NCBI GenBank assembly: GCA_963722815.1
Contig: CAVROM010000003.1
Coordinates: 806,001 to 870,000, forward strand
Source: DASQFQ01 sp963722815
GTDB lineage: Bacteria; Actinomycetota; Thermoleophilia; Solirubrobacterales; Solirubrobacteraceae
Direction: 5' to 3'
Length of the DNA: 64,000 nucleotides
This document shows, in pieces, positions 1 through 7,727 of this stretch. Below the pieces are notes generated by a model, which was given only the letters and a program-made list of their open reading frames with translations, did no database searches and was not told where the DNA came from. Position 1 is the stretch's first letter; each line of letters begins with the position of its first letter. A program made the position numbers and the translations under genes.

Positions 1-71
1 TCGCTGACGCGCGCGCCATCGGCCTGAGCCGGCAGCGAGATCTCCGCGGACGTCAGGGCAGTCATTGACAT
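1..71 (-). CDS. 5' end of an unidentified gene leaving the window
   Basis: Reading leftwards from 71, ATG TCA ATG ACT opens a frame that stays open to the window edge and encodes about 23 residues (MSMTALTSAEISLPAQADG...). Either the ATG at 71 or the one at 65 could be the start. It is divergent from the kinase gene that starts at 134, leaving a ~60-bp shared upstream region. Too little is visible to name a family. Confidence 0.4.
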   Translation of the reverse strand, partial: MSMTALTSAEISLPAQADGARVS

Positions 72-133
72 GACTGCTGAAGCCTAGTCCCGTCGGTCCG
101 TCCGGCGAGGCGGACTTGCGGGATCCTTAATCG

Positions 134-721
134 GTGGCGGCAGCTTGCATCGTTCCCAATGGCCCGAGTTGCTCGGGCAAGTCCAGCATCGCCGCCGCGC
201 TTCAGCAGCGGTGGCCGAGGCCGCTGCAGTCGACGGGGATTGACACATTCCTGGCGTCGCAGAGCGATCGCTTCTTCGCGATCGATGGGACCCTGACCGA
301 CGGGGTCAGCTGGGTGCCGACGACCGTCGACGGCATGCCCGCCTTCGACATCGTGCCCGGGGAACTCGGCCTCGGAATGATCCGGGCGAGCCACTCCTTC
401 TGGTCGTCATGCGTCGAGACGGGGCTCGATCAGGTGATCGATGATGTCTGGGTGATACCCGAGCAACCCACGGGGTTGGAGCGGGCGTTGTCGCGGGCGA
501 TCGTGCTCTGGGTCGGAGTGCATTGTCCGCTGCCGATCGTCGTGCAGCGCGAGCAAGATCGCGGCGACCGGCCCGTCGGCGCCGCGCGGGGGCACTACCG
601 GCTGACGCACAGCTTCAGGGACTACGACGTCACCGTGGATACGTCCACGGCGACACCGGACGCCTGCGCCGCGCTGATCATGGACAGGTTCAGAGAACGC
701 TTCCCCGGCGTGGCCCTCTAG
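134..721 (+). CDS. Chloramphenicol 3-O-phosphotransferase-like kinase
   Basis: A 195-aa P-loop protein starting at GTG. The Walker A motif lies almost at the N-terminus (NGPSCSGKSS, residues 9-18). The second half shows the CPT-family signature WVGVHCPLPIVVQRE followed by RGDRPVGAARGHY and the ending YDVTVDTSTATP, which closely follow the Streptomyces venezuelae enzyme in order and spacing (178 aa in that enzyme). CPT phosphorylates the primary hydroxyl of chloramphenicol with ATP; the wider Pfam family includes members of unknown substrate. The gene overlaps the convergent ParB-like gene by 4 nt. Family assignment is strong; whether it confers resistance is unknown. Confidence 0.75.
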   Translation: MAAACIVPNGPSCSGKSSIAAALQQRWPRPLQSTGIDTFLASQSDRFFAIDGTLTDGVSWVPTTVDGMPAFDIVPGELGLGMIRASHSFWSSCVETGLDQVIDDVWVIPEQPTGLERALSRAIVLWVGVHCPLPIVVQREQDRGDRPVGAARGHYRLTHSFRDYDVTVDTSTATPDACAALIMDRFRERFPGVAL

Positions 722-1608
722 CGCATCTCCTTCAGGAACTGGTTGACCATCGTGTCCAGGTCGGCGCTCGGGTTGCGCGCCTCGCCCAGCAGCCGCTCGA
801 GGATCTCGTCGGTCCACTCGTGCGTGTGCAGGAGCAGGTAGCGCAGCATCGCCAGGCGCATGTACTTCTCGGTCTCGCTGCCCTCCCCGCCGGCGTCGGC
901 GTCGGCCAGCGCCTGCGCGATCGGCTCGTACTCCTCCTTGAACCAGCGCTGCGCCATCTCGTGGCGCGAGAGCAGCTCGCCGCGCTCGTGGCTCGCCCGG
1001 TAGGCCCACGCTTCGACGAGCATGCCGAGCTGCGCGTAGCGCCACTCGTCCTCGAGCTGGATCCGCGCGCGCTGCTCGGGCGCGAGCGGGACGCGCTCGT
1101 GGAACATGCGCTCGTGCTGCTTGAGCGGGAGGTCGCGCAGCCGCAGCGCCTGCTCGGCGCCGAGCTTGGTCCGAACCTCGCGCACGCGCGCCTCGATGTC
1201 CACATCGCCGTGGGCGCGTGCGACGGAGACGCGGTGGTGGCCGTCCTTGACGAAGTGCAGGTCACCCACGCGGTAGACGTCGATCGGCGGCATCGACTCG
1301 CCGCGGCGGCGCGCGGCGGCGATCCGCTCCCAGCGTGCGCGGACGTCGGCGGAGGGGCGGAAGTCGCGGTCGAACTGGCTGGTGGCGCGGTCGACGGTGC
1401 CGACGACCGACTCGAGCGGGATCAGCTTGATGCCGAGGTCGTGCTCGCTCGTCCGGCCGAGGGCGGCGACGACCTCCTCGAACGGGAGCATGTAGGAGAC
1501 GTCGTCGGGCTCCGAGCGCAGCCTCGATACGATCCGCGCCAGCGCGCGGCGCCGCCGCTCGCGGGAGAAGTCGGCCTTGGCGTCGTCACGCGGCATCCCC
1601 GTGCTCAT
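718..1608 (-). CDS. ParB-like (Srx/ParB fold) domain protein
   Basis: A 296-aa protein. Residues ~75-145 carry a ParB N-terminal-like segment: MPPIDVYRVGDLHFVKDGHHRVSVARAHG, with the GHHR box that in ParB relatives binds nucleotide. The rest is highly charged and helical with no helix-turn-helix recognised, so it is not a canonical chromosome-segregation ParB (no KorB/HTH part, no parA next to it). Actinobacterial genomes carry such stand-alone ParB-fold proteins of unknown role. It converges on the CPT-like gene and lies downstream of the SDR/permease pair on the same strand, with ~18 nt separating it from the SDR stop. Confidence 0.65.
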   Translation of the reverse strand: MSTGMPRDDAKADFSRERRRRALARIVSRLRSEPDDVSYMLPFEEVVAALGRTSEHDLGIKLIPLESVVGTVDRATSQFDRDFRPSADVRARWERIAAARRRGESMPPIDVYRVGDLHFVKDGHHRVSVARAHGDVDIEARVREVRTKLGAEQALRLRDLPLKQHERMFHERVPLAPEQRARIQLEDEWRYAQLGMLVEAWAYRASHERGELLSRHEMAQRWFKEEYEPIAQALADADAGGEGSETEKYMRLAMLRYLLLHTHEWTDEILERLLGEARNPSADLDTMVNQFLKEMR

Positions 1609-1626
1609 GGCACAGGGATGGTCGCA

Positions 1627-2313
1627 TCAGCCGCGGCCGATGAAGGGCATCCCCGTGGCCATGATGGTCATGAACAGGACGTTGGCGTCGAGCGGGAGGC
1701 TCGCCATCCGCACGACCGCGTCGGCCGCGTGGCGCACGTCCATGGTCGGCTCGGGGATCTGCGCGGTCATGTCGGTGAGCGCGTTGCCGATGTCGATCTG
1801 CCCGCACGCGATGTCGTGCTCGCGCCCCTCGAGCGCGATCTGCTTGGTCAGCCCGGTGATCGCGTGCTTGGTCGCGGTGTACGCGACGGCGTTCGGCCGC
1901 GGCGCCTGGGAGGAGATCGAGCCGTTGTTGATGATCCGCCCGCCGCGCGGCTGCTGTGCCTTCATGATCCGCACGGCCGCCTGCGCGCACAGGAAGGCGC
2001 CGGTCAGATTGGTGTCGACCACCTGGCGCCAGGCGTCGAGCGGCAGCTCCTCCAGCGGGGCCGGCGGCCCGAACAGGCCGGCGTTGTTGAACAGCACGTC
2101 GAGGCGGTCGAGGTCGCCGAACAGCGCCTCGACCGACGCGGGGTCGGTGACGTCGGCCAGCACGACCACCGCCCGCGTGTCGCCGCCCGCCGTCTCCTCC
2201 AGCGGCTCACGGCGGCGGCCGGCGAGCACGACACGCCAGTCCTCGTCCAGCAGCGCTCGCGCGACCGCCCGGCCGATGCCCGATCCGGCGCCGGTGACGA
2301 GCGCTACGCGCGT
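1627..2313 (-). CDS. Short-chain dehydrogenase/reductase (SDR)
   Basis: Classical SDR of ~228 aa: the nucleotide-binding motif TGAGSGIG is at the extreme N-terminus, followed by the NNAG motif, a serine in GSISSQAP and the catalytic YTATK. It uses NAD(P)H to oxidise or reduce a hydroxyl/keto group of unknown substrate. The frame has no ATG, GTG or TTG near the expected start: the first Rossmann strand (RVALVTG) begins around 2310, and the only nearby in-frame candidate is CTG at 2358. The coding start overlaps the stop of the permease at 2304-2306. A non-canonical start or a base error at the junction are both possible, so the 5' boundary is approximate. Confidence 0.75.
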   Translation of the reverse strand, partial: TRVALVTGAGSGIGRAVARALLDEDWRVVLAGRRREPLEETAGGDTRAVVVLADVTDPASVEALFGDLDRLDVLFNNAGLFGPPAPLEELPLDAWRQVVDTNLTGAFLCAQAAVRIMKAQQPRGGRIINNGSISSQAPRPNAVAYTATKHAITGLTKQIALEGREHDIACGQIDIGNALTDMTAQIPEPTMDVRHAADAVVRMASLPLDANVLFMTIMATGMPFIGRG

Positions 2314-3683
2314 GCCGCCACCGTGCTCGTGCGGCGCTCGGCCCGGGTCTTGAACCAGTACGCCGCCAGCACGACGAACAGCGAGATGAAGCTCGGGATG
2401 AGCTGGGCGCGCACGTCCTTGACCAGCGCCATCGAGGCGATCACCACGACCATCGCCACGATCGCGAAGTACGTCAGGTACGGGTAGAACCACATCCGCA
2501 CCTTCAGCCGCTCCGGCGCCTCGCGCTCGAGCGTGCGCCGCATCCGCAGCTCGGAGACCGCGATCAGCAGGTAGACGAACAGCGCGATCGCGCCCGACGA
2601 GTTGACCAGGAACAGGAAGACGGTGTCCGGCGACAAGTAGGAGATGATCGTCGATGCGAAGCCGATCGACGAGGTGAGCAGGATCGCCTTGACCGGCACG
2701 CCGCGGCGGTTGACTTCGAGCAGGCCCTCGGGAGCGTCGCCGCGGCGGGCGAGCGCGAACAGCATCCGCGAGCCGGTGTACATGCCGGAGTTCAGGCACG
2801 ACAGTACGGCGGTGACGATGACCGCGTTCATGACGTCGGCGGCGCCCGGGATGCCGATCTGCTCGAGCGCGGCGATGAACGGCGACTCGCCGGACTTGAC
2901 GTCGCTCCACGGCACGACGCACACGATCAGGAAGATCGCGGCGACGTAGAAGGTCAGCACGCGCATGACGACCTGGTTGGTCGCCCGCGTCACGTTCTGC
3001 TCCGGCTCGTCCGACTCGGCGGCCGCGATCGTCACGATCTCCGCGCCGACGAAGGCGAAGATCACGATCACGACCCCGGAGAGGATCGTCACCGCGCCGG
3101 CGGGCGCGAAGCCCTCGTGGCTCGTGAGGTTCGAGAGGCCGGGCGAGTCGCCGCCGCCGATCCCGAACAGGTAGCCGACCGCGATCACGATGAAGGCGAC
3201 GATCGCGACGACCTTGATGCCGGCGAACCAGAACTCGAACTCGCCGAACGACTTCACCGACGTCAGGTTGATGCCGGTCAGGAGCACCATCAGCCCGAGC
3301 GCCATGAGCCACAGCGGCAGGTCGATCCAGCGCTGGAGGATCTCGGCGCCGGCCACCGCCTCGATGGCGAGCACGATCGACCAGAAGTACCAGTAGAGCC
3401 AGCCGGTGGTGAAGCCGGCCCAGCCGCCCAGCGAGCGCCGCGCGTACTCCGCGAACGACCCGACCTGCGGGTTGGCGACCGCCATCTCGCCGAGCATCCG
3501 CATGATCAGCACGACCAGCACACCGGCCATCAGGTAGGAGAGCACCGAGGCCGGGCCCGTCGTATGGATGACGGCGCTCGAGCCGACGAACAACCCGGCG
3601 CCGATCACCCCGCCGAGGGAGATCATCGTCATGTGCCTGGACTTGAGGGACTTCTGGAGCTCTGGAGCGCTGTCGTCGGCCAT
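2304..3683 (-). CDS. gabP: GabP-like amino acid permease (APC superfamily)
   Basis: A 459-aa, 12-helix permease of the amino acid transporter (AAT) family. The N-terminus LKSRHMTMISLGGVIGAG and the later SVKSFGEFEFWF and SPDTVFLFLVNSSGA closely parallel Bacillus GabP, the proton-coupled 4-aminobutyrate importer. Substrate (GABA or a related amino acid) is inferred from this resemblance only. Start at ATG 3683. The stop overlaps the start region of the downstream SDR, so the two are probably cotranscribed. Divergent from the MFS pump with 47 bp between starts. Confidence 0.78.
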   Translation of the reverse strand: MADDSAPELQKSLKSRHMTMISLGGVIGAGLFVGSSAVIHTTGPASVLSYLMAGVLVVLIMRMLGEMAVANPQVGSFAEYARRSLGGWAGFTTGWLYWYFWSIVLAIEAVAGAEILQRWIDLPLWLMALGLMVLLTGINLTSVKSFGEFEFWFAGIKVVAIVAFIVIAVGYLFGIGGGDSPGLSNLTSHEGFAPAGAVTILSGVVIVIFAFVGAEIVTIAAAESDEPEQNVTRATNQVVMRVLTFYVAAIFLIVCVVPWSDVKSGESPFIAALEQIGIPGAADVMNAVIVTAVLSCLNSGMYTGSRMLFALARRGDAPEGLLEVNRRGVPVKAILLTSSIGFASTIISYLSPDTVFLFLVNSSGAIALFVYLLIAVSELRMRRTLEREAPERLKVRMWFYPYLTYFAIVAMVVVIASMALVKDVRAQLIPSFISLFVVLAAYWFKTRAERRTSTVAARA

Positions 3684-3730
3684 GCGGGGAGGCGTACCCG
3701 CGAGCGGCGCGGCTCAGGCCGCCTCCTAGG

Positions 3731-4933
3731 GTGGACGCCTTGCCCAGCGTCGCCCGGCTCATCGTGGTACTCGGGTTGGTCAACGCGATCGGCCCGCTGT
3801 CGATCGACATGTACCTGCCGGCGTTCCCGGAGATCGCCCGCGCGCTGGAAACCAGCGCGTCGGCCGTCCAGCTGACGCTGACCGCCTGCGTCGCCGGGCT
3901 CGCGCTCGGGCAGCTGCTGTTCGGGCCGCTCAGCGACCGGCTCGGCCGGCGCCTGCCGCTGATCGTGGCGATGCTGACCTACTCGCTCGCCTCGCTGCTG
4001 TGCGCGAGCGCCTCGAGCGTCGGCCTGCTGATCGGGCTGCGCTTCGTGCAGGGCCTGGCCGGCGCCGGCGGCATCGTGATCGCGCGCGCGGTGGTGCGCG
4101 ACATGAGCACCGGCGCGGCGGCCTCGCGCCTGCTCTCGTCGCTGATGCTCGTGACCGGCCTGGGCCCGATCCTCGCCCCGGTGATCGGCGGGCAGCTGCT
4201 CGCGCTGACCTCGTGGGAGGGCATCTTCCTGCTGCTCACGGTGCTGTCCGGGCTGCTCGCACTGCTGGTGGTCGTCGCGCTGCCGGAGACGCTGCCGGCC
4301 GAGCGCCGCAGCCGCCATGGGCCGGCGCGTACCGTGCAGACCATGGGCGAGCTGCTGCGCGACCGCGCGTTCCTCGGGTACGCCCTCGCCGGCGGCCTCA
4401 CGTTCGGCGCGCTGTTCGCCTACATCTCGGGCTCCTCGTTCGTGCTCCAGCGGATCTACGGCCTGTCGCCGCAGCTCTTCAGCCTGGCCTTCGCGATGAA
4501 CGGGCTCGGCCTGATCGCCGCGAGCCAGGTCAACGCGCACATCGTCGAGCGCTTCGGGCCGAAGCGGCTGCTGCGCGGCGCGCTCGTCTGCGTGGTCGCG
4601 AGCTCGCTGGTGCTCCTGGGAGTCGTCCTGATCGGCGGCCTGCCCGTGTGGGCGCTGCTCGGCCCGATGTTCGTGATCGTCTCGAGCATCCCGTTCGTCC
4701 TGCCCAACACAACGGCGCTCGCGCTCGCCGACCACGCGGGCGTGGCGGGCACGGCCTCGGCGCTGCTGGGCGTCGTCCAGTTCATGGTCGGCGCGATCGC
4801 CGCGCCGCTGGTCGGCGTGGCCGGGCCGGACTCCGCGGTGCCGATGGTCGTCGTCATGGTCGTGCTCGCGCTCGGCGGGCTCGTGGCCTTCCAATCCGCC
4901 GGCCGGCGGCAGCACTGGAGGATCGCGCGATGA
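3731..4933 (+). CDS. Bcr/CflA-type MFS multidrug efflux transporter
   Basis: A 400-aa major facilitator with 12 predicted helices. The opening GPLSIDMYLPAFPEIARALE is typical of the Bcr/CflA (DHA1) drug:proton antiporters, and the cytoplasmic loop motif GPLSDRLGRRLPL between helices 2 and 3 is the MFS motif A. A second RFGPKR loop marks the two-fold repeat. GTG start at 3731. The stop codon overlaps the ATG of the next gene (ATGA at 4930-4933), implying translational coupling. Exported substrate is unknown. Confidence 0.82.
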   Translation: MDALPSVARLIVVLGLVNAIGPLSIDMYLPAFPEIARALETSASAVQLTLTACVAGLALGQLLFGPLSDRLGRRLPLIVAMLTYSLASLLCASASSVGLLIGLRFVQGLAGAGGIVIARAVVRDMSTGAAASRLLSSLMLVTGLGPILAPVIGGQLLALTSWEGIFLLLTVLSGLLALLVVVALPETLPAERRSRHGPARTVQTMGELLRDRAFLGYALAGGLTFGALFAYISGSSFVLQRIYGLSPQLFSLAFAMNGLGLIAASQVNAHIVERFGPKRLLRGALVCVVASSLVLLGVVLIGGLPVWALLGPMFVIVSSIPFVLPNTTALALADHAGVAGTASALLGVVQFMVGAIAAPLVGVAGPDSAVPMVVVMVVLALGGLVAFQSAGRRQHWRIAR

Positions 4934-5523
4934 CGCTGGTTACGATCTCCGCCTCCTTCGGCTGCGGCGGCAGCCGGATCGCCCCTGCGCTGGCCGAGCG
5001 GCTGGGCGTGCCGCTGCTCGGCCGCCCGCCCGCGCCCGACCTCGACCCCGAGGTCGAGGAGCCCAGCGGCCGCCTGCTGTCGCGCGTCGCGTCGCTCGCA
5101 CTGGCGTGGGGGACGCCCGGCGGCATGGGGCTCGACGAGCTGCTGCCCGACTCGACGGGACGCGACGAGATCGAGCGCGAGATCCGCGAGCTCGCCGCCG
5201 GCGGCGAGGGCGTCATCCTCGGCCGCGGCGCCGCGGTGATCCTGCACGACGACGAGCGGGCTCTGCACGTCCTGCTCGACGCGCCGAAGGAGGCGCGCGT
5301 GCGGCAGGCGATGGAGATCGAGGACCTCGACCAGGAGGCGGTCGAGCGCCGGCTCGCGCGCGTCGATCGCTTCCGCCGCGCCTACGTCGAGACGTTCTAC
5401 GGCGCCGACCTGCGCGAGTCGGGCATCTGCCACCTCATCATCGACTCGACCGCGATCCCGCTCGACGACTGCGTCGAGCTGATCGCGGCCGCAGCGATGA
5501 GCCGGGCTAGCCGTCGGCGGTGA
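4930..5523 (+). CDS. Cytidylate kinase-like family protein
   Basis: A 197-aa protein of the cytidylate-kinase-like P-loop family. It begins MTLVTISASFGCGGSRIAPALAERLGVPLL, where the usual GxGGxxIA pattern replaces a strict Walker A. GVILGRGAAVIL and the later LLDAPKEARVRQAM and RRAYVETFYG are the family's conserved blocks (core, lid-like arginines and Y-F-Y segment). Members are often found beside transporters or regulators and their substrate is unproven. Coupled by a 4-nt overlap to the MFS gene, and overlapping the convergent DHH gene by 17 nt. Confidence 0.7.
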   Translation: MTLVTISASFGCGGSRIAPALAERLGVPLLGRPPAPDLDPEVEEPSGRLLSRVASLALAWGTPGGMGLDELLPDSTGRDEIEREIRELAAGGEGVILGRGAAVILHDDERALHVLLDAPKEARVRQAMEIEDLDQEAVERRLARVDRFRRAYVETFYGADLRESGICHLIIDSTAIPLDDCVELIAAAAMSRASRRR

Positions 5524-6454
5524 TCCGCTCCACCAGCTCGCCCAGGACGCGCTCGGCGTCCTCGTTGGCGATCTGGCAGGTGCCGGCGGCGTTGTGGCCG
5601 CCCCCGCCGTACCCGAGCATGAGGCTGCCGACGTCGGTCTTCGACGAGCGGTTGATGATCGACTTGCCGGTCGCGAACACGGTGTTCTGCTGCTTGAGGC
5701 CCCAGAGCACGTGAATCGAGATGTTGATCTGGGGGAACAGCGCGTAGACCATGAAGCGGTTGGTGGGGTGGATGACCTCCTCCTCGCGCAGGTCGAGCAC
5801 CACGAGGTTGTCGTGCACCTCGGCGCAGCGGCAGATCTGCTCCGCCGCGCGCTCGTTGTGCGCCTCGTAGAGCTCCACGCGCTCGGCCACGTCCGGCGTC
5901 TGCAGGATCTCCCCGACCGTCAGCTGCGTGCAGTCGTCGATCAGCTGCATCATCAGCTGGTAGTTGGAGATCCGGAACTCGCGGAAGCGCCCGAGGCCGG
6001 TCCGCGGGTCCATCAGGAACGACATCAGGATCCACCCCTGCGGGAACAGGATCTCGTTCTCGGAGAACTGCGCGGCGTCGGCCTTGTCGACCGCGTCCAT
6101 CATCTCCTGGGAGATGTTCGGGAAGCGCGTGGCGCCGCCGTAGTAGTCGTAGACCACGCGCGCCGCGCTCAGGGCGCCGGGCACGATGATGTGGTTCTCG
6201 GGCGAGTCCTCGACCCGGATCGCCTCGGAGGCGTGATGATCGAAGGCGAGGCCGACGCCGGGGACGTACGGCAGGTTCGTCGTGATGTCGCCGGGACCGA
6301 CCTCGATCTTGCCGTCCTGCATGTCCTTGGGATGGACGAACAGGATGTCGTCCAGCATCCCGAGCTCCTTCAGGAGCGCGGCGCAGACGAGGCCGTCGAA
6401 GTCGGAGCGGGTGACGAGGCGGTGGCGCACCGCGGGCGTTGTGTCAAGAGCCAT
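5507..6454 (-). CDS. DHH-family phosphoesterase (exopolyphosphatase-like)
   Basis: A 315-aa DHH phosphoesterase. The metal-binding aspartates appear in RSDFDGLVCAALL (residues ~16-28) and the name-giving DHH in GLAFDHHAS (~70). The DHHA1-type C-terminus has GYGGGGHNAAGTCQI, the substrate-phosphate loop. Relatives hydrolyse nanoRNA/pAp, cyclic dinucleotides or short polyphosphate; the exact activity here cannot be told. It lies 43 nt downstream of the carbamoylase gene on the same strand, so it could be at the tail of that operon. Confidence 0.78.
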   Translation of the reverse strand: MALDTTPAVRHRLVTRSDFDGLVCAALLKELGMLDDILFVHPKDMQDGKIEVGPGDITTNLPYVPGVGLAFDHHASEAIRVEDSPENHIIVPGALSAARVVYDYYGGATRFPNISQEMMDAVDKADAAQFSENEILFPQGWILMSFLMDPRTGLGRFREFRISNYQLMMQLIDDCTQLTVGEILQTPDVAERVELYEAHNERAAEQICRCAEVHDNLVVLDLREEEVIHPTNRFMVYALFPQINISIHVLWGLKQQNTVFATGKSIINRSSKTDVGSLMLGYGGGGHNAAGTCQIANEDAERVLGELVERITADG

Positions 6455-6497
6455 GCGACTCCTATCGGCAGTCGCCGCCGGGTGTTGAGCGGGGTCC

Positions 6498-7727
6498 TCA
6501 CCCCATCGGCGGGAGATCCCCCTCGGCCGCGGCGGTCAGCGTGGCCGCCACGGTCTTGCCGTAGACCTCGATCGCGACCTTGAGGTCCGCCTCCGGCGTG
6601 TCCTCCTCCGGCGTGTGGGAGACCGGGGGAGAGGACTTCGAGAACACCATCACGGTCGGGATCAGCCGCGCCATCTCCGCCGCGTCGTGCAGCGGGCCGG
6701 ACGGGATCGCGGTGTCGCTGCCGAGCGCCTCCTTGGCGAAGCCGATCAGCCGGTCGTCGAACGGGATCGGCGGGATCGACCACAGGTGCTTCACCTCGAC
6801 CGTGCAGCCGAACTCCTCGGCGGCCTTGTGGCACACCTCGTCGGCCTCTTTCAGCATCGCGGCGAGCTCGCCGGCGTCGAGGTGGCGCTGGTCGAGCAGC
6901 AGCTCGGTGCGGCCCGCGACCGCGGTCACCACGCCCGGGTCGCTGGACGCGCCGCCGGTGGTGCAGTAGCCGCCCTCGTGCGCGAGCCCGACCTCCTGGA
7001 TCAGCAGGGCCGCGCGCGCCGCGGCCAGGAACGAGTCCTGCCGCATGTCCATCGGCGTCGCGCCCGCGTGGGCGGCGCGGCCGCTGAACACGGCGGCGCG
7101 GCGCTCCACGCCCACGGTGCCGAGCACGACCGCCGCGGACTCGTCGCGGCTCTCGAGCACCGGCCCCTGCTCGATGTGCAGCTCGAGGTAGGCGCGCGCG
7201 CCCTTCAGATGGGCGCCGGAGTCGTGCACCTTGGCGAGATCGACGTCGTGGCGGGCGACGACGTCCTCGAGCCGCTCGCCCTCGCGGTCCTTGAGGTCGC
7301 GCACCTCGTCGACGTCGAGCGTGCCCGCGCAGGCCGAGGAGCCGAACAGGCTGCGGCCGAAGCGCGCGCCCTCCTCGTCCGCCCAGTCGACGAAGCGCAG
7401 CCCGACTGGGCGGTCGCCGTCGGCGTGCTGGCGCAGCGTCTCGAGCGCGGCGAACAGCCCCAGCGCGCCGTCGAGCCAGCCGCCGGCGGGCACGGAGTCG
7501 ACGTGCGAGCCGACGATCACGAAGCCGTCCTGCTCGCCCGGGAGGTCGGCCCAGACGTTGCCGGCTTCGTCGGTCTCGATCTCGACCGGCAGCTCCTCGA
7601 GCTTCGACCGCACCAGCTCGCGCGCCTTGACCCACTCGTCGGTCCAGCAGACGCGGCGGGCGCCGCCCTCGCCGCCGGTCAGCTCGGCGAGCTCCTTCAG
7701 ATCGGCGATGACCCGGTCGGCATTCAC
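6498..7727 (-). CDS. N-carbamoyl-amino acid hydrolase / allantoate amidohydrolase family
   Basis: A 409-aa M20-type Zn hydrolase of the hydantoinase/carbamoylase family. The metal-binding stretch GSHVDSVPAGGWLDGALG, then DWADEEGARFG and the dimerisation-domain motif HAGATPMDMRQD, are all in place. It removes the carbamoyl group from N-carbamoyl amino acids or ureido acids, giving the free amino acid, CO2 and ammonia. The start at 7727 overlaps the hydantoinase stop by 4 nt, making it the third gene of a coupled operon and the natural next step after ring opening by the hydantoinase. Confidence 0.85.
   Translation of the reverse strand: MNADRVIADLKELAELTGGEGGARRVCWTDEWVKARELVRSKLEELPVEIETDEAGNVWADLPGEQDGFVIVGSHVDSVPAGGWLDGALGLFAALETLRQHADGDRPVGLRFVDWADEEGARFGRSLFGSSACAGTLDVDEVRDLKDREGERLEDVVARHDVDLAKVHDSGAHLKGARAYLELHIEQGPVLESRDESAAVVLGTVGVERRAAVFSGRAAHAGATPMDMRQDSFLAAARAALLIQEVGLAHEGGYCTTGGASSDPGVVTAVAGRTELLLDQRHLDAGELAAMLKEADEVCHKAAEEFGCTVEVKHLWSIPPIPFDDRLIGFAKEALGSDTAIPSGPLHDAAEMARLIPTVMVFSKSSPPVSHTPEEDTPEADLKVAIEVYGKTVAATLTAAAEGDLPPMG

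Noticed and set aside
62..394. 110-aa minus-strand frame over the CPT-like gene
   Set aside because: Antisense to a clear P-loop kinase; no start signal or family.
718..1608. Chromosome partitioning locus (parABS)
   Set aside because: Only a ParB-fold domain is present, with no HTH, no parA and no parS-like 16-mer noticed nearby.
523..2487. 654-aa open frame on the plus strand
   Set aside because: It runs antisense to the ParB-like and SDR genes, is made of Arg/Ala/Asp/Val-rich low-complexity sequence and shows no domain; a GC-rich shadow frame.
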